64,000 nt of DNA. It comes from CAWCGU01 sp963838095 (GTDB taxonomy: Bacteria > Actinomycetota > Thermoleophilia > Solirubrobacterales > 70-9). The stretch lies in assembly GCA_963838095.1 (NCBI GenBank), contig CAWIPO010000006.1:806001-870000 (forward strand), in the 5' to 3' direction. The position numbers and the translations under genes were made by a program. A model generated the notes under the pieces. It did not search any database. It was not told where the DNA came from and saw nothing but the letters and a program-made list of their open reading frames with translations. Of this stretch, positions 25,983-35,064 are shown piece after piece. Within the stretch, counting starts at the first letter, position 1, and the number at the start of each line of letters is the position of its first letter.

Positions 25983-28244
25983 CTACCCGCGGCGGCGTCG
26001 CTCGCAGCCCCGCAGACGGTCCTTGCGGTCGGCGCGGACCCGGTCGCGCTTTCCCTTCCCGCAAAGCACCTTCTCGCGCACTCCGTCCCTCGAGTTGATG
26101 CGGTCGTTGCCCGCCCCGCCGCTGACCTTGTCCTTGCCCTTGCCTCCCGAGATCCGGTCGCCGCCACGGCCGCCGCGAATGCAATCGTCGCCGCCGCGGC
26201 CGCGGAGCCGGTCCTTCCCGCGACGACCGATCACCGTTTCCGAGGCGGCGGTGCCGTTCAGCCTGTCCTTCCGCTTCGTCCCGACGATCCGGCTGTCGCA
26301 CCTGGCTCCGGCGCCGCCGCCGGGCTGATTGCCTCCCCCGCCGGGCTGGCTCGTGCGCGGATCGCGGATCAGCAGCTCCACGTTGCGGTCCTCCGCGACG
26401 CCCTCGCCGCAGCCAGGTGTGCATTGCTGAGCCCCCGTCTGAGGATCGTTGTAGGAGAGCGTGCGGCCGACCGAGGCGAGGTCGCTCTCGCTCATGCCCG
26501 CGGCGGGGCTGCCTGAGGCGGGAGCGGTGGCGGCGCTGGCGTGGTCGACGATCGTGCCGAAGATCGAAAGCGTGCCGTCGTCGTTGTCGAAGATCTCCAG
26601 CAGCCGGGACTGCTGCGGCCAGTCGGCCTCAGCGGCGACGCGGATCAGCCAGAAGCCACCGCCGCCTTCGGGATTCGCGTATGGCTGCACGTCGTTGACG
26701 TGGGAGTGGCCGGCGACCCAGGCGACCACGTGCGGATACTGATGCAGCAGCGTGACCAGGTCCTCCCCGAGGTGGAGCGGCTGGGAGCTGCGCGAGTCGA
26801 CATCGCAGCCGGGGTTGGCGTCATGGCCGTGAGCGTCGGGACCGGTGCAGGGCGGCGCGGCCTCGTCGGGCACCTGGGATGTGAGGCTGGTGATCCCGTG
26901 GTGGCTGAACAGCACCACGAGCTGGTCGTTGCGCTTCGCCTCGCGCAGCTCTCCCTCGAGCCAGCGGAACTGCGGGTCGTCGATGTTGCCGTCGGCGGAA
27001 GCCCCCGCGATCCCTCCCTCCGAGACTGTGTCGAGGCCGATGAAGCGGAACCCCGGGGTGGGGGAGAAGGCGTAGTAGCCGGCGGCACCCCCGGAAGCCT
27101 CCAACTCCTCCGGATCGATGTATGCGAACCCGTGCCCGTCCGCCTGCGTCCCGCTCAGGAACACCTGCTTGTACTGCGCCTTGCTGACGAACTGGCGCAG
27201 GGGATCGGGCGGCACCAGGGTGACGCTCTGCGGGGTCGTGCTCAGCATCGCCAGCAGGTCCGCGGGCTCGATCGAGGACAGCGCATCGCCAAGCGTCTGC
27301 GGGTCACCCGGCGGTAGCAGGGGCTTAATGCAGCCGGTCGCGACCTGCTCGAATTGTGCGTTCGCGGCCTGATTCCCCTGCACGAGCCCGTCGTGGTTGC
27401 CGAAGACGATGTATGAGGGGACGCTGAGCCCCGTGGCCTGGAACGGTTGCTGGGCGCGGTCCATCAGGCCCGGATAGGAGGGGAAGGCGCTGAAATGGCC
27501 GCGGACGTCGTCCGGGTCGTAGAAGCCTGGGTTTGGGCCTTCGAAGTAGTCGTCGTAGTCCTGTACCCCGGTGTATGCGGCCGCCTCGGCGGCGCCGGGA
27601 ACGAGGCCCGGCGGGCACAGCTCGTGGGTGTACCCGGCGGGGTCGACGCCGCTGTTCGGGTTCAGCGTTCCGCCTTCCATCAGCGTCCGCACCCACTCGG
27701 TCTCGTTCAGCTGCTGGTTGTCGGCGGCGTCGCCGGTGTTGATCGTCAGGTCCATCGCCCGCCGCGATCCGTCTCCGGCCGCCACGGGGCTTTGCGCCGA
27801 GAACGCGTTCAGCTGCCGGATCATCACCTCGTCGATCTGCGGGTTCAGCGCCTCCCACGGGCGCCAGGCGGCGTCGACGGGAGGGCCGATCGGGTCCAGG
27901 AACTCGACCCGCGCCGGAGACTCCTCATCGGCGAGCTGGAAGTCCGAGAGCTGACCGAAATAGAGCAGCGAGCGTCGGCGCTCGGCTCGGCCCGCCTTCG
28001 CCGCGCCGATGCCCTGCTCGCGCACGATGTAGGGCTCCCCCGGTCCCAGTCCCAGGGTGCGAAACCCTGTGTCCCCGCTCGGCACGATCCGCTGCTCGAC
28101 GGTGGTGTGGCCGAGCGTTTCGGGACCACCGGACTGCGCGGCCGTCTGCCCTACGCCGACCACGAGACCCGCCATCGCCATGGCCACAAAGCAGATTGAG
28201 GCCCCACGGCGACGGAGCCCGCTGGCTCTTCGGACCGTATTCAT
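25983..28244 (-). CDS. Secreted metallophosphoesterase with basic calcium-binding-like repeats
   Basis: A 753-residue secreted protein with a signal peptide (GASICFVAMAMAGLVVGVGQ, ending near TAAQS). A calcineurin-like phosphoesterase domain of the large actinobacterial type (TIGR03767-like) spans residues 60-630. Metal ligands include FGQLSDFQLAD, VFGNHDGL, LFSHHGITS and WVAGHSHVNDVQP. After a Gly/Pro linker the last 100 residues are tandem nonapeptides of RTX type. The acidic residues are largely replaced by Lys/Arg (GRRGKDRLRGRGGDD, GGKGKDKVSG), so calcium binding is doubtful. The substrate is unknown. It is one of three secreted phosphoesterases within 7.5 kb. Confidence 0.88.
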   Translation of the reverse strand: MNTVRRASGLRRRGASICFVAMAMAGLVVGVGQTAAQSGGPETLGHTTVEQRIVPSGDTGFRTLGLGPGEPYIVREQGIGAAKAGRAERRRSLLYFGQLSDFQLADEESPARVEFLDPIGPPVDAAWRPWEALNPQIDEVMIRQLNAFSAQSPVAAGDGSRRAMDLTINTGDAADNQQLNETEWVRTLMEGGTLNPNSGVDPAGYTHELCPPGLVPGAAEAAAYTGVQDYDDYFEGPNPGFYDPDDVRGHFSAFPSYPGLMDRAQQPFQATGLSVPSYIVFGNHDGLVQGNQAANAQFEQVATGCIKPLLPPGDPQTLGDALSSIEPADLLAMLSTTPQSVTLVPPDPLRQFVSKAQYKQVFLSGTQADGHGFAYIDPEELEASGGAAGYYAFSPTPGFRFIGLDTVSEGGIAGASADGNIDDPQFRWLEGELREAKRNDQLVVLFSHHGITSLTSQVPDEAAPPCTGPDAHGHDANPGCDVDSRSSQPLHLGEDLVTLLHQYPHVVAWVAGHSHVNDVQPYANPEGGGGFWLIRVAAEADWPQQSRLLEIFDNDDGTLSIFGTIVDHASAATAPASGSPAAGMSESDLASVGRTLSYNDPQTGAQQCTPGCGEGVAEDRNVELLIRDPRTSQPGGGGNQPGGGAGARCDSRIVGTKRKDRLNGTAASETVIGRRGKDRLRGRGGDDCIRGGRGGDRISGGKGKDKVSGGAGNDRINSRDGVREKVLCGKGKRDRVRADRKDRLRGCERRRRG

Positions 28245-28405
28245 TGCTACCCCGCCGCGAGCGTAGCACCGGGATTCGACCGCCCGCGCCGCTCATCGTT
28301 CGAGTCGTACCACTCCTTACTCCCCTTCCTCAGCGGCCCAGAGCGATTGCGGAGGCACTCGAGTCGCTTGCTACAAATTATTAGTTCGTCAAACCACAGG
28401 AAGGA

Positions 28406-28888
28406 ATGATGAGCGCAAAGAAGACCACGCAGAAGTCCGCAAAGAGCACCGCGACCAGCAAGAAGTCCAACGGATTCACGGACGAGGAACGGGCCGCGAT
28501 GAAGGAAACCGCCGAAGAGCGGAAGGCCGAGGCGCGCCGCGGCAAGAAGGGCAAGGCGGACGGGGAAGGCGACGTGCTCGCGAAGATCGCCGCGATGCAT
28601 GGACCGGATCGCGCCATGGCCAAGCGGCTCCATGCGATCGTCAAGGCCAACGCGCCGGGGCTCTCGCCGAAGACCTGGTACGGGATGCCCGCGTATGCCA
28701 GAGATGGCAAGGTTGTCTGCTTCTTCCAAAGCGCGCAGAAGTTCAAGTCGAGGTACGCGACGTTGGGCTTCAGCGACGAGGCGAACCTCGACAAAGGCGC
28801 CATGTGGCCGACCTCCTTCGCGCTGAAGGAGTTGACCGCCGCCGAAGAGACAAAGATCGGCGCGCTCGTGAAGAAAGCGGTGAGCTGA
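28406..28888 (+). CDS. DUF1801-type protein with Lys-rich tail
   Basis: A 160-residue protein. The N-terminal 60 residues are rich in Lys, Ser, Thr and Ala (SAKKTTQKSAKSTATSKKSN) and look disordered. The C-terminal domain (DRAMAKRLHAIVKANAPGLS, KTWYGMPAYARDGKVVCFFQ, KFKSRYATLGFSDEANLDKG) is the YdhG/DUF1801 fold, related to iron chaperone-like proteins of unknown function. An AAGGA ribosome site precedes paired ATG codons (28406, 28409). The upstream 40 bp are unusually AT-rich (ACAAATTATTAG) and may hold the promoter. The stop overlaps the next start. Confidence 0.8.
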   Translation: MMSAKKTTQKSAKSTATSKKSNGFTDEERAAMKETAEERKAEARRGKKGKADGEGDVLAKIAAMHGPDRAMAKRLHAIVKANAPGLSPKTWYGMPAYARDGKVVCFFQSAQKFKSRYATLGFSDEANLDKGAMWPTSFALKELTAAEETKIGALVKKAVS

Positions 28889-29226
28889 TGGCCGACCGCA
28901 AACAGATCGTTCGCGATTCGTATGCCGCGTTTGCAGCCGGCGACCGTCGCTTCTTCGACGAGCGTCTGAGCGATGACTTCCTGTTCTCCGCCCCTCCGGA
29001 CCCGAAGCTCGACCGTGACGGCTACTTCGAGCGTTGCTGGCCCGGCGCCGGCCGAGGCCAGGACTTCGAGTTCGTCCGGCTGATCGAGTCCGGCGACGAG
29101 GTGGTCGTCACCTACGAAAGCGACACCTCCAGCGGCGGCAGAGGCCGGAACACCGAGATCGTCACTTTCGACGACGGGGACCAGATCATCCGCACCGAGG
29201 TCTACTTCGGCTGGAATCTCGAGTAG
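28888..29226 (+). CDS. SnoaL-like / NTF2-fold protein
   Basis: A 112-residue NTF2-superfamily protein: an N-terminal helix (RKQIVRDSYAAFAAGDRRFF), the characteristic loop LSDDFLFSAPPDPKLDRDGY, then a curved sheet ending FDDGDQIIRTEVYFGWNLE. Members include polyketide cyclases, ketosteroid isomerase-like enzymes and ligand-binding stress proteins. No catalytic assignment is possible. Its ATG overlaps the stop of the DUF1801 gene (TGATG), so the two are translationally coupled. Confidence 0.8.
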   Translation: MADRKQIVRDSYAAFAAGDRRFFDERLSDDFLFSAPPDPKLDRDGYFERCWPGAGRGQDFEFVRLIESGDEVVVTYESDTSSGGRGRNTEIVTFDDGDQIIRTEVYFGWNLE

Positions 29227-29319
29227 CCGCTGCCGGTCCTCGCGCGAAGCGACAGTGGACCGGCACCGAACGAGGCTCCCCCTTATTCGTCACCTCGTCG
29301 GGAACAGGTTCGAGGCGGT

Positions 29320-29952
29320 TCAGACGCCCGCACGGGTGAATGTCACGTGCGTGACTCCGCTGGGCGAGGAGGTGGCCTCGATCTCATAGTCCTTCTCGAG
29401 ACCCTCCAGTCCGTCCCAGAGCCGCACGCCTCGGCCGAGCAGGATCGGGACCACCACCGTGTGCATGTGGTCGACGAGCCCCGCAGCAAGGAAGTCGCGG
29501 ATCATGGTGGGACCCCCGCCGAGGCGTACGTCCTGGCCGTCCGCAGCCTCGCGGGCCGTCTCGAGCGCCTCGGCAGGCGAAGCGTCGATGAAGTGGAACG
29601 TCGTGCCGCCCTCCATCTCAATCGACGGGCGCGGGTGATGGGTGAGGACGAAGACCGGTGTGTGGAACGGCGGGTTGGGACCCCACGCGCCCTTCCACTC
29701 GGGGTCCTCGTGCCATCCGGGGTGGCCGAACTTCCCGGCACCCATGATCTCGGCGCCGATCCCGGGAGCGAACAGCTGCGCGAACGCGTCGTCGACGCCG
29801 CCGCTACCGCCGGGCTGCCACCACCGAGTGGTGAACATCCACCGGTGCAGCCTATCCCCGGCGTGACCGAAATGGGCGTCGGGGCCCTGACCCTCACCGG
29901 TGCCGAAGCCGTCGAGTGAGATGGCGAAGTTGTGGACTCGGGCGAGTGACAT
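29320..29952 (-). CDS. Dihydrofolate reductase-fold protein (RibD C-terminal family)
   Basis: A 210-residue RibD-C/dihydrofolate reductase-like protein, NADPH-dependent in characterised members. It opens LARVHNFAISLDGFGTGEG, holds EIMGAGKFGH in the cofactor region, and then VFVLTHHPRPSIEMEGGTTF and VRLGGGPTMIRDFLAAGLVD, the family's dinucleotide-binding loop, ending with LLGRGVRLWDGL. Members of this branch are common actinobacterial oxidoreductases of unknown substrate. It is not expected to act in folate or riboflavin synthesis without partner genes. About 175 bp upstream contain no recognisable gene. Confidence 0.85.
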   Translation of the reverse strand: MSLARVHNFAISLDGFGTGEGQGPDAHFGHAGDRLHRWMFTTRWWQPGGSGGVDDAFAQLFAPGIGAEIMGAGKFGHPGWHEDPEWKGAWGPNPPFHTPVFVLTHHPRPSIEMEGGTTFHFIDASPAEALETAREAADGQDVRLGGGPTMIRDFLAAGLVDHMHTVVVPILLGRGVRLWDGLEGLEKDYEIEATSSPSGVTHVTFTRAGV

Positions 29953-30129
29953 GGCTGGCGCTCCTTTGGTAATCGGGCTGCGGTCTCGATCGAGGTCAGT
30001 CGTAGTAGCGGCGGCGCTGGAGCCGACGCGGGAACTATAGGAGCGCCGCCTGGACCGCCTCGGCGACTATCTCGCGGAGGAGGACGTCGGTTGATCGAGC
30101 AACCTGTCGAGGGCTAGCGAGGCGCTGGC

Positions 30130-31737
30130 TCAGCGCCGGCAGCGCGGGGCCACGGAGTTCCCGCCTTTGACCCGGACCGTGTAGGTCGCCGTCGCGAAGC
30201 CCGAGGCGATCGTCAGTTTCGCCTTGCCCGGGCAGACGGCGCGGAAGCGGCCGTCCTCGGTTTGGGTTCGCTTATTGCGGCGTGGGTCGTCGGTTGCCGA
30301 CTTCACCGGCTTCAGGACCTTGCGGTCGGAGGTGGTCCACATCCGGGCCGGGTTCGGCAGGCTCTCCACCGGAGTCTCGGTGGGCTCGCTCTGCTGGGCG
30401 GCCGAGACGCCCGCAAAGCCGATCGCCCCGATCACGACCACGGCCGGGACGGCGAACCGCCGCCGTCGACCGTGCGCTCCCGAGAGTGCGATCAGCGCCA
30501 GCACGGCCAGCGGCGGGCCGACCCAGGGGGCGACGTCGCCGATCCACGCCAACGCTCCCTCAGACCCGGGCGCGATCGGGTCGGGATCGCGAAGCTCCAG
30601 CGCCTCGACCTTCGCCGGGTCGTTGAAGACCGGCTGGCGACCGAAGGCGGCGAAGGTAGCCACCTCTCCCGGCTTGATGCTGCGCGGGCCCTCGATCGTG
30701 ATTCCCTTCGGGACAAAGATCGGGACGACGTCGGTCGTGAAGCGGCCCTTGCGGACGTTGATCAGCCGGAATCCGTGCCAGTAGCCGTGGTCGACTCCGA
30801 CCGGGCCGGTCGTGTACAGCTCGCCGCCCGCGCCACCGTCGATGAAGTAGGGAACCTCACCTTCGCCTTCGTAGAGGAACTGCCCCTTGATGTGGCCGAC
30901 GAAGACGCCGTCCACTCCCGCCGCGGCCGCCGTCTGCTCGAAAGTGGTGTTGTCGAGGGTGCCCAGCGGGCCCTTGCCCATCGTGTGCATCGTCGAGATC
31001 GGATCGGCATAGGACTGGTCGCGCGGGTCGCGCGTCGGCATGTGCATGACGACGAACGCCAGCCGTCCCTGCTGATCGGCCTCGCCGGCGACACGCTCCA
31101 GGAACTCGAACTGGGTCTCTCCCTGGTTCTGCGCGGATGGATTCTGATGCGGATCGCAGCCGATGATGCTCCAGCAGGAGTTGTCGATGAAGATCCAGCG
31201 AACGCCCTTGCCGACGTCGACGAAGTAGTGCGTCGAGGTGCCGGCGGGGTCGCCGGCGGGCCGGGTGGACGGCGATATCCCCCCTCCGTAGCCGGCCTCA
31301 TCCCCCATCGGGTATGGCCGATCGGCGAAGAACTGCTTGTACGTGTCGAAGAACGGGGCGTTCTCGGGCAGGCCTCCGGGGGTGCCGGGCGGCGCGGTGC
31401 GGTCATGGTTGCCGACCCCGGCGAACCAGGGGATCCCGGCGCGATCGTAGGCCGCCATCACCTCGGCCCACATCTCGAACTGCTCGTTCTGGCCGTCGTC
31501 GGCCTTATCCCCCGACATGGTCACCAGGGCGGGCCGGTAGCGGATCGACTCGCGCACCACCCTCGGCAGCAGCGTCCCCCCGTCGTCGTCGTTGATGTGC
31601 TCCTCGCCGTAGTGGACGAACAGCGTCCCCTTCTGGGCGGGCGGCCACGGCTTGGCAGCGGCCCCCAAGGCTGTGCCCGGGATCGCTACCGCGAGCAGCG
31701 CCGCAACGATCGCGCCGGCGCTGAGACGACCCCTCAT
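30130..31737 (-). CDS. Secreted, membrane-anchored metallophosphoesterase
   Basis: A 535-residue protein with an N-terminal signal sequence (AGAIVAALLAVAIPGTALGA) and a calcineurin-like domain whose metal-binding blocks are ALVTMSGDKADDGQ, FAGVGNHDRT, VVMHMPTRDP and VFVGHIKGQFL. Two hydrophobic segments near residues 405-445 (VGPPLAVLALIALSG; FAVPAVVVIGAIGFAG) probably anchor it. A basic C-terminal domain ends with two Cys (VCPGKAKLTIAS, RCRR). The substrate is unknown. Its ATG overlaps the stop of the upstream phospholipase C-like gene once that gene's frameshift is repaired, which supports an operon. Confidence 0.86.
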   Translation of the reverse strand: MRGRLSAGAIVAALLAVAIPGTALGAAAKPWPPAQKGTLFVHYGEEHINDDDGGTLLPRVVRESIRYRPALVTMSGDKADDGQNEQFEMWAEVMAAYDRAGIPWFAGVGNHDRTAPPGTPGGLPENAPFFDTYKQFFADRPYPMGDEAGYGGGISPSTRPAGDPAGTSTHYFVDVGKGVRWIFIDNSCWSIIGCDPHQNPSAQNQGETQFEFLERVAGEADQQGRLAFVVMHMPTRDPRDQSYADPISTMHTMGKGPLGTLDNTTFEQTAAAAGVDGVFVGHIKGQFLYEGEGEVPYFIDGGAGGELYTTGPVGVDHGYWHGFRLINVRKGRFTTDVVPIFVPKGITIEGPRSIKPGEVATFAAFGRQPVFNDPAKVEALELRDPDPIAPGSEGALAWIGDVAPWVGPPLAVLALIALSGAHGRRRRFAVPAVVVIGAIGFAGVSAAQQSEPTETPVESLPNPARMWTTSDRKVLKPVKSATDDPRRNKRTQTEDGRFRAVCPGKAKLTIASGFATATYTVRVKGGNSVAPRCRR

Positions 31738-33285
31738 CGCTCGGAGTCTGCCAGCGCCCGCCGCACCTTGTCCGGTTCGCGAAAGATCTGGTCAGGCGTT
31801 CCCTCGTAGACCTTGGCGCCGACCAGGTCGAGGTAGCCGGAGGTCTCGAGCGCGCGCATCTCCCCGTGCGGGGCCTCCGCCGACGCGGCCCCGGCAGAGC
31901 CGCCGGCAGAGCACGGGGTGGCGACGATGGCGGCCGGGTCCGGTAGTTCGGGCGGCTCGAGGTCGGGGTTCTCCCAATCGAAGGAGCGGCCGATGTTGGA
32001 CGCGTACTTGTGGCGCCGGTTCAGCGCTGCCGAGCCCGAAGCGATACGAGATCAGCTTCAGGATCGACTCGTGCGTCACCTGCTGGTGGCTGACCTTGCC
32101 GCCGCGGGTGAAGGGGGAGATCGCGACCCCGGGGATCCGGAAGCCTGTGAGGCGGAAGTCCTCCTTCAGCCGGCGCGAGCCGCGGCCATCGGGCACCCGG
32201 CGGGGCTCGACGTGGTCGAAGAACCCGCCCCACTCGTCGTAGTTGATGAACATCGCCCCGCGCTCGTACTGCGGGGACTCGATGAATGCGTGCGCGACGT
32301 CGGACATGAATGCCTGTCCGAGGCGGATGTCGCCGGCCGGGTGCTCGTCGGCTGACAACCCGTCCCCGCCGCCGCCGTCGCGGAATGGCGGATCGACGAA
32401 GCAGACGTTCGGCAGCGAGCCGGCGGCCGCGTCGGCGTAGAAGGTCTCCACCGAGGCTGAGTTCTCGACCGTGTCCCTGCCGAACACGGCGCCGAACGGA
32501 AGATCGGAGTAGTAGTAACGGAAGCTGACGCCCTTGGAGAGGGCGCGGTTCATGATCGTCTCCCAGGGGTAGAGCCCCTCGCCGAGCGCGGGCCCGACCA
32601 CGTCCTCGGGGCTGTCGTTTGTCTTCAGTCCGCCCGACTGCGCCGACCATTGATAAAGGCGGTTGGGCCAGGTCGAGGACATCAGGGAGTGGAAGTAACG
32701 GTCGAAAAGTGTGTAAGCCTCGGCGGCGTGGGGGATGAACGGGATGTCCTCCTTCAGGTAGAAGCCGGCCGCGAACTCGTCGCTCCCGGTCCCCTCGCGG
32801 TTGCCCATCACGAAGCCGTCCATCTTCCCGTGGTTCCACTGGAAGCGCCCGCCCTCCCAGCTGTGGTCGGGGTCGCGGAAGTCGCAGCCCTGGAAGTCGG
32901 GAACGAGGCGGTGCGTCTTGACCAGGTTGCCCTCGGGGTCGGGGTAGGAGAAGCGGTTTTTGGCGTCGGCCTCCGGGTGCCAGCCGAAGTAATGGTCGAA
33001 GCTGCGGTTCTCCATCATCAGCACGACGATCGTGTCGATCGGCATGCTCTGCGGGGACGGAAGCGGGGGCCTGCGGGCGCGGGCGGCGGCGGCGACGAGC
33101 TGATCGGCGGGAAGCACTGTCGCCAGGGAAGCGCTGCCCGCGAGCGCCGCGGTGCGGGCAAGGAACTCGCGCCGGCGCAGCGTGTCCTCGGGTGCCTCGG
33201 CCGCCAGGCGCTCGGCGGCCTCGGGGTTCGCAAGCTCGCCCCGGGCAAGGAAAGAAGAATGATCGGAGGCCCTCCCTAGTCCCAC
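31734..33285 (-). pseudogene. Tat-exported phospholipase C / acid phosphatase-type phosphoesterase, frameshifted near 32035
   Basis: Phosphoesterase-family protein (phospholipase C/AcpA type) that hydrolyses phospholipids or phosphomonoesters outside the cell. A twin-arginine signal (RRREFLARTAALAGSASLAT) precedes the catalytic block IVVLMMENRSFDHYFGWHPE. SSTWPNRLYQWSAQSGG and MFINYDEWGGFFDHVEPRRV follow. After SYRFGLGS at about 32035 the conserved C-terminus (LNRRHKYASNIGRSFDWEN to VRRALADSER) is one base over, ending at 31734 and overlapping the next ATG. One extra base explains it. The corrected length is about 517 residues. Confidence 0.86.
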
Positions 33286-33351
33286 GCCGTCGTGATCTTA
33301 GGGGAGCACCCCGGCCAAATGTGTCAGTGGGGTTAATCGGGCTCAAGGAGC

Positions 33352-33549
33352 GTGTTCGACCACACCGTCGAGCTGGCGCAGGCCCGCTACGCGTCGGCTC
33401 CTCCTCGTCAGGTGGCGAAGGCGGTCGCGATGTGGGTCGCCGACGACGCCCGCACCGAGCTGGTCCTGCGCGAGATCACAGCGGGATATTCCCGTGCTTT
33501 CGCTTCGGTTGGTCGACCCGCTTTGTCTGCAGCATTCGCAATGCCCTGA
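33352..33549 (+). CDS. Doubtful small reading frame
   Basis: A 65-residue frame from GTG 33352 (FDHTVELAQARYASAPPRQV to SAAFAMP). The first 40 residues have reasonable composition and an AAGGAG sits directly before the start. The last third is antisense to the carboxyltransferase gene end, so a shared 74 bp would be needed. It may be a short regulatory protein, the remnant of a longer gene, or chance. No function can be proposed. Confidence 0.25.
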   Translation: MFDHTVELAQARYASAPPRQVAKAVAMWVADDARTELVLREITAGYSRAFASVGRPALSAAFAMP

Positions 33550-35044
33550 TCAGCTTCGGCCGCGTCTGATGCGGGACGATGACGTCGTCGAGGTAGCCGC
33601 GCTCGGCGGCCGAGTAGGGGTTGGCGAAGTGAGCCTTGTAGTCGTCGATCAGCTTCTGGCGGCGCTCGTCGGGTGTCGGTGATGTCGCGATGTCACGGCG
33701 GTAGATGATGTTGACGGCGCCGTCGGGGCCCATCACCGCCACCTCCGCCGTCGGCCAGGCGACGTTGTAGTCGGCCAGCATGTGCTTGGAGTTCATGACG
33801 TCGTAGGCCCCGCCGTAGGCCTTGCGGGTGACCACAGTCAGCTTCGGCACCGTCGCCTCGGTGAAGGCGTACAGCAGCTTCGCCCCGTGGCGGATGATCC
33901 CGCCCCACTCCTGCGAGGTGCCGGGGAGGAACCCGGGCACGTCGGTGAAGGTGAGCAGCGGGATGTTGAAGGCGTCGCAGGTGCGCACGAACCGCGCCGC
34001 CTTCTCGGAGGACTCGATGTCCAGCACCCCGGCCAGGTGCTGAGGCTGGTTGCCGACGATCCCGATCGGGAACCCGTCCAGGCGCGAGAAGCCAACGATG
34101 ATGTTCTTCGCGAAGTGCTCGTGGACCTCGAAGAACTCGCCGTCGTCGACGATCAGCGAGATCACGCTTCGCATGTCATACGGCTTCTGTGGATCGTCGG
34201 GGACGATGGTGTCCAGGGCCGTGTCCATCCGCTCGGGGTCGTCGTATGGCTCGACGCGCGGCGGCAGCTCGAGGTTGTTCGAGGGCAGAAAGCCCATCAG
34301 GTAGCGGACGTCCTCCAGGCACTGCTCCTCGTTCTCGGCCGCGAAGTGGGCGACGCCCGACTTGGTGTTGTGCGACATCGCACCGCCCAGCTCCTCGAAC
34401 TCGACCTCCTCGCCGGTGACCGTCTTGATCACCTCGGGGCCGGTGATGAACATGTGCGAGGTCTCCTTGACCATGAATATGAAGTCGGTCATGGCCGGCG
34501 AGTAGACGGCTCCTCCGGCACACGGGCCCATGATCAGGCTGATCTGCGGGATCACTCCCGAGCACATGACGTTGCGGACGAAAACGTCGCCGTAGGCGCC
34601 GAGCGAGACCACGCCCTCCTGGATCCGCGCCCCGCCTGAGTCGTTGATGCCGATCACCGGCGCCCCCACCTGGGCGGCGAGGTCCATCACCTTGCACATC
34701 TTCTCCGCCATCACCTCGCCCAGCGAGCCCCCGAATACCGTGAAGTCCTGGGAGAAGACGAACACGGTGCGGCCGTCGATCTTCCCGTGGCCGGTGACGA
34801 CGGCGTCGCCGTAGGGACGGCGCTTCTGCATCTCGAACTCGTAGGTGCGGTGGCGGACGAAGGTGTCCAGCTCCTCGAAGCTGCCCGGATCGAGCAGCTT
34901 CTCGATCCGCTCGCGAGCCGTCAGCTTGCCCTTCTCGTGCTGCTTCTCGACGGCCTCCTCAGAGGCGGAGTGGATCGCCTGCTCGCGCAGCTCGCGCAGG
35001 TAGGCGAGCTTCTCGTCGTGGGTTACTGGGTTCTTCTCGCGCAC
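33476..35044 (-). CDS. Acyl-CoA carboxylase, beta (carboxyltransferase) subunit
   Basis: A 522-residue biotin-dependent carboxyltransferase that moves CO2 from carboxybiotin to acetyl-, propionyl- or longer acyl-CoA. Visible CoA- and biotin-side motifs are DFTVFGGSLGEVMAEK, IGINDSGGARIQEGV (oxyanion hole), MGPCAGGAVYSPAMTDF, GNQPQHLAGVLDIESSEKAA, TFTDVPGFLPGTSQEWGGII and RKAYGGAYDVMNSKH. The length and the Asp in the AYGGAYDVM region resemble propionyl-CoA-type actinobacterial AccB/PccB. The product methylmalonyl-CoA would feed the acyl-CoA mutase encoded just upstream on the same strand (36076..37716). No biotin carboxylase gene is in the window. Confidence 0.92.
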   Translation of the reverse strand: MREKNPVTHDEKLAYLRELREQAIHSASEEAVEKQHEKGKLTARERIEKLLDPGSFEELDTFVRHRTYEFEMQKRRPYGDAVVTGHGKIDGRTVFVFSQDFTVFGGSLGEVMAEKMCKVMDLAAQVGAPVIGINDSGGARIQEGVVSLGAYGDVFVRNVMCSGVIPQISLIMGPCAGGAVYSPAMTDFIFMVKETSHMFITGPEVIKTVTGEEVEFEELGGAMSHNTKSGVAHFAAENEEQCLEDVRYLMGFLPSNNLELPPRVEPYDDPERMDTALDTIVPDDPQKPYDMRSVISLIVDDGEFFEVHEHFAKNIIVGFSRLDGFPIGIVGNQPQHLAGVLDIESSEKAARFVRTCDAFNIPLLTFTDVPGFLPGTSQEWGGIIRHGAKLLYAFTEATVPKLTVVTRKAYGGAYDVMNSKHMLADYNVAWPTAEVAVMGPDGAVNIIYRRDIATSPTPDERRQKLIDDYKAHFANPYSAAERGYLDDVIVPHQTRPKLIRALRMLQTKRVDQPKRKHGNIPL

Positions 35045-35064
35045 GGCAGGCGCGATTCTATGGG

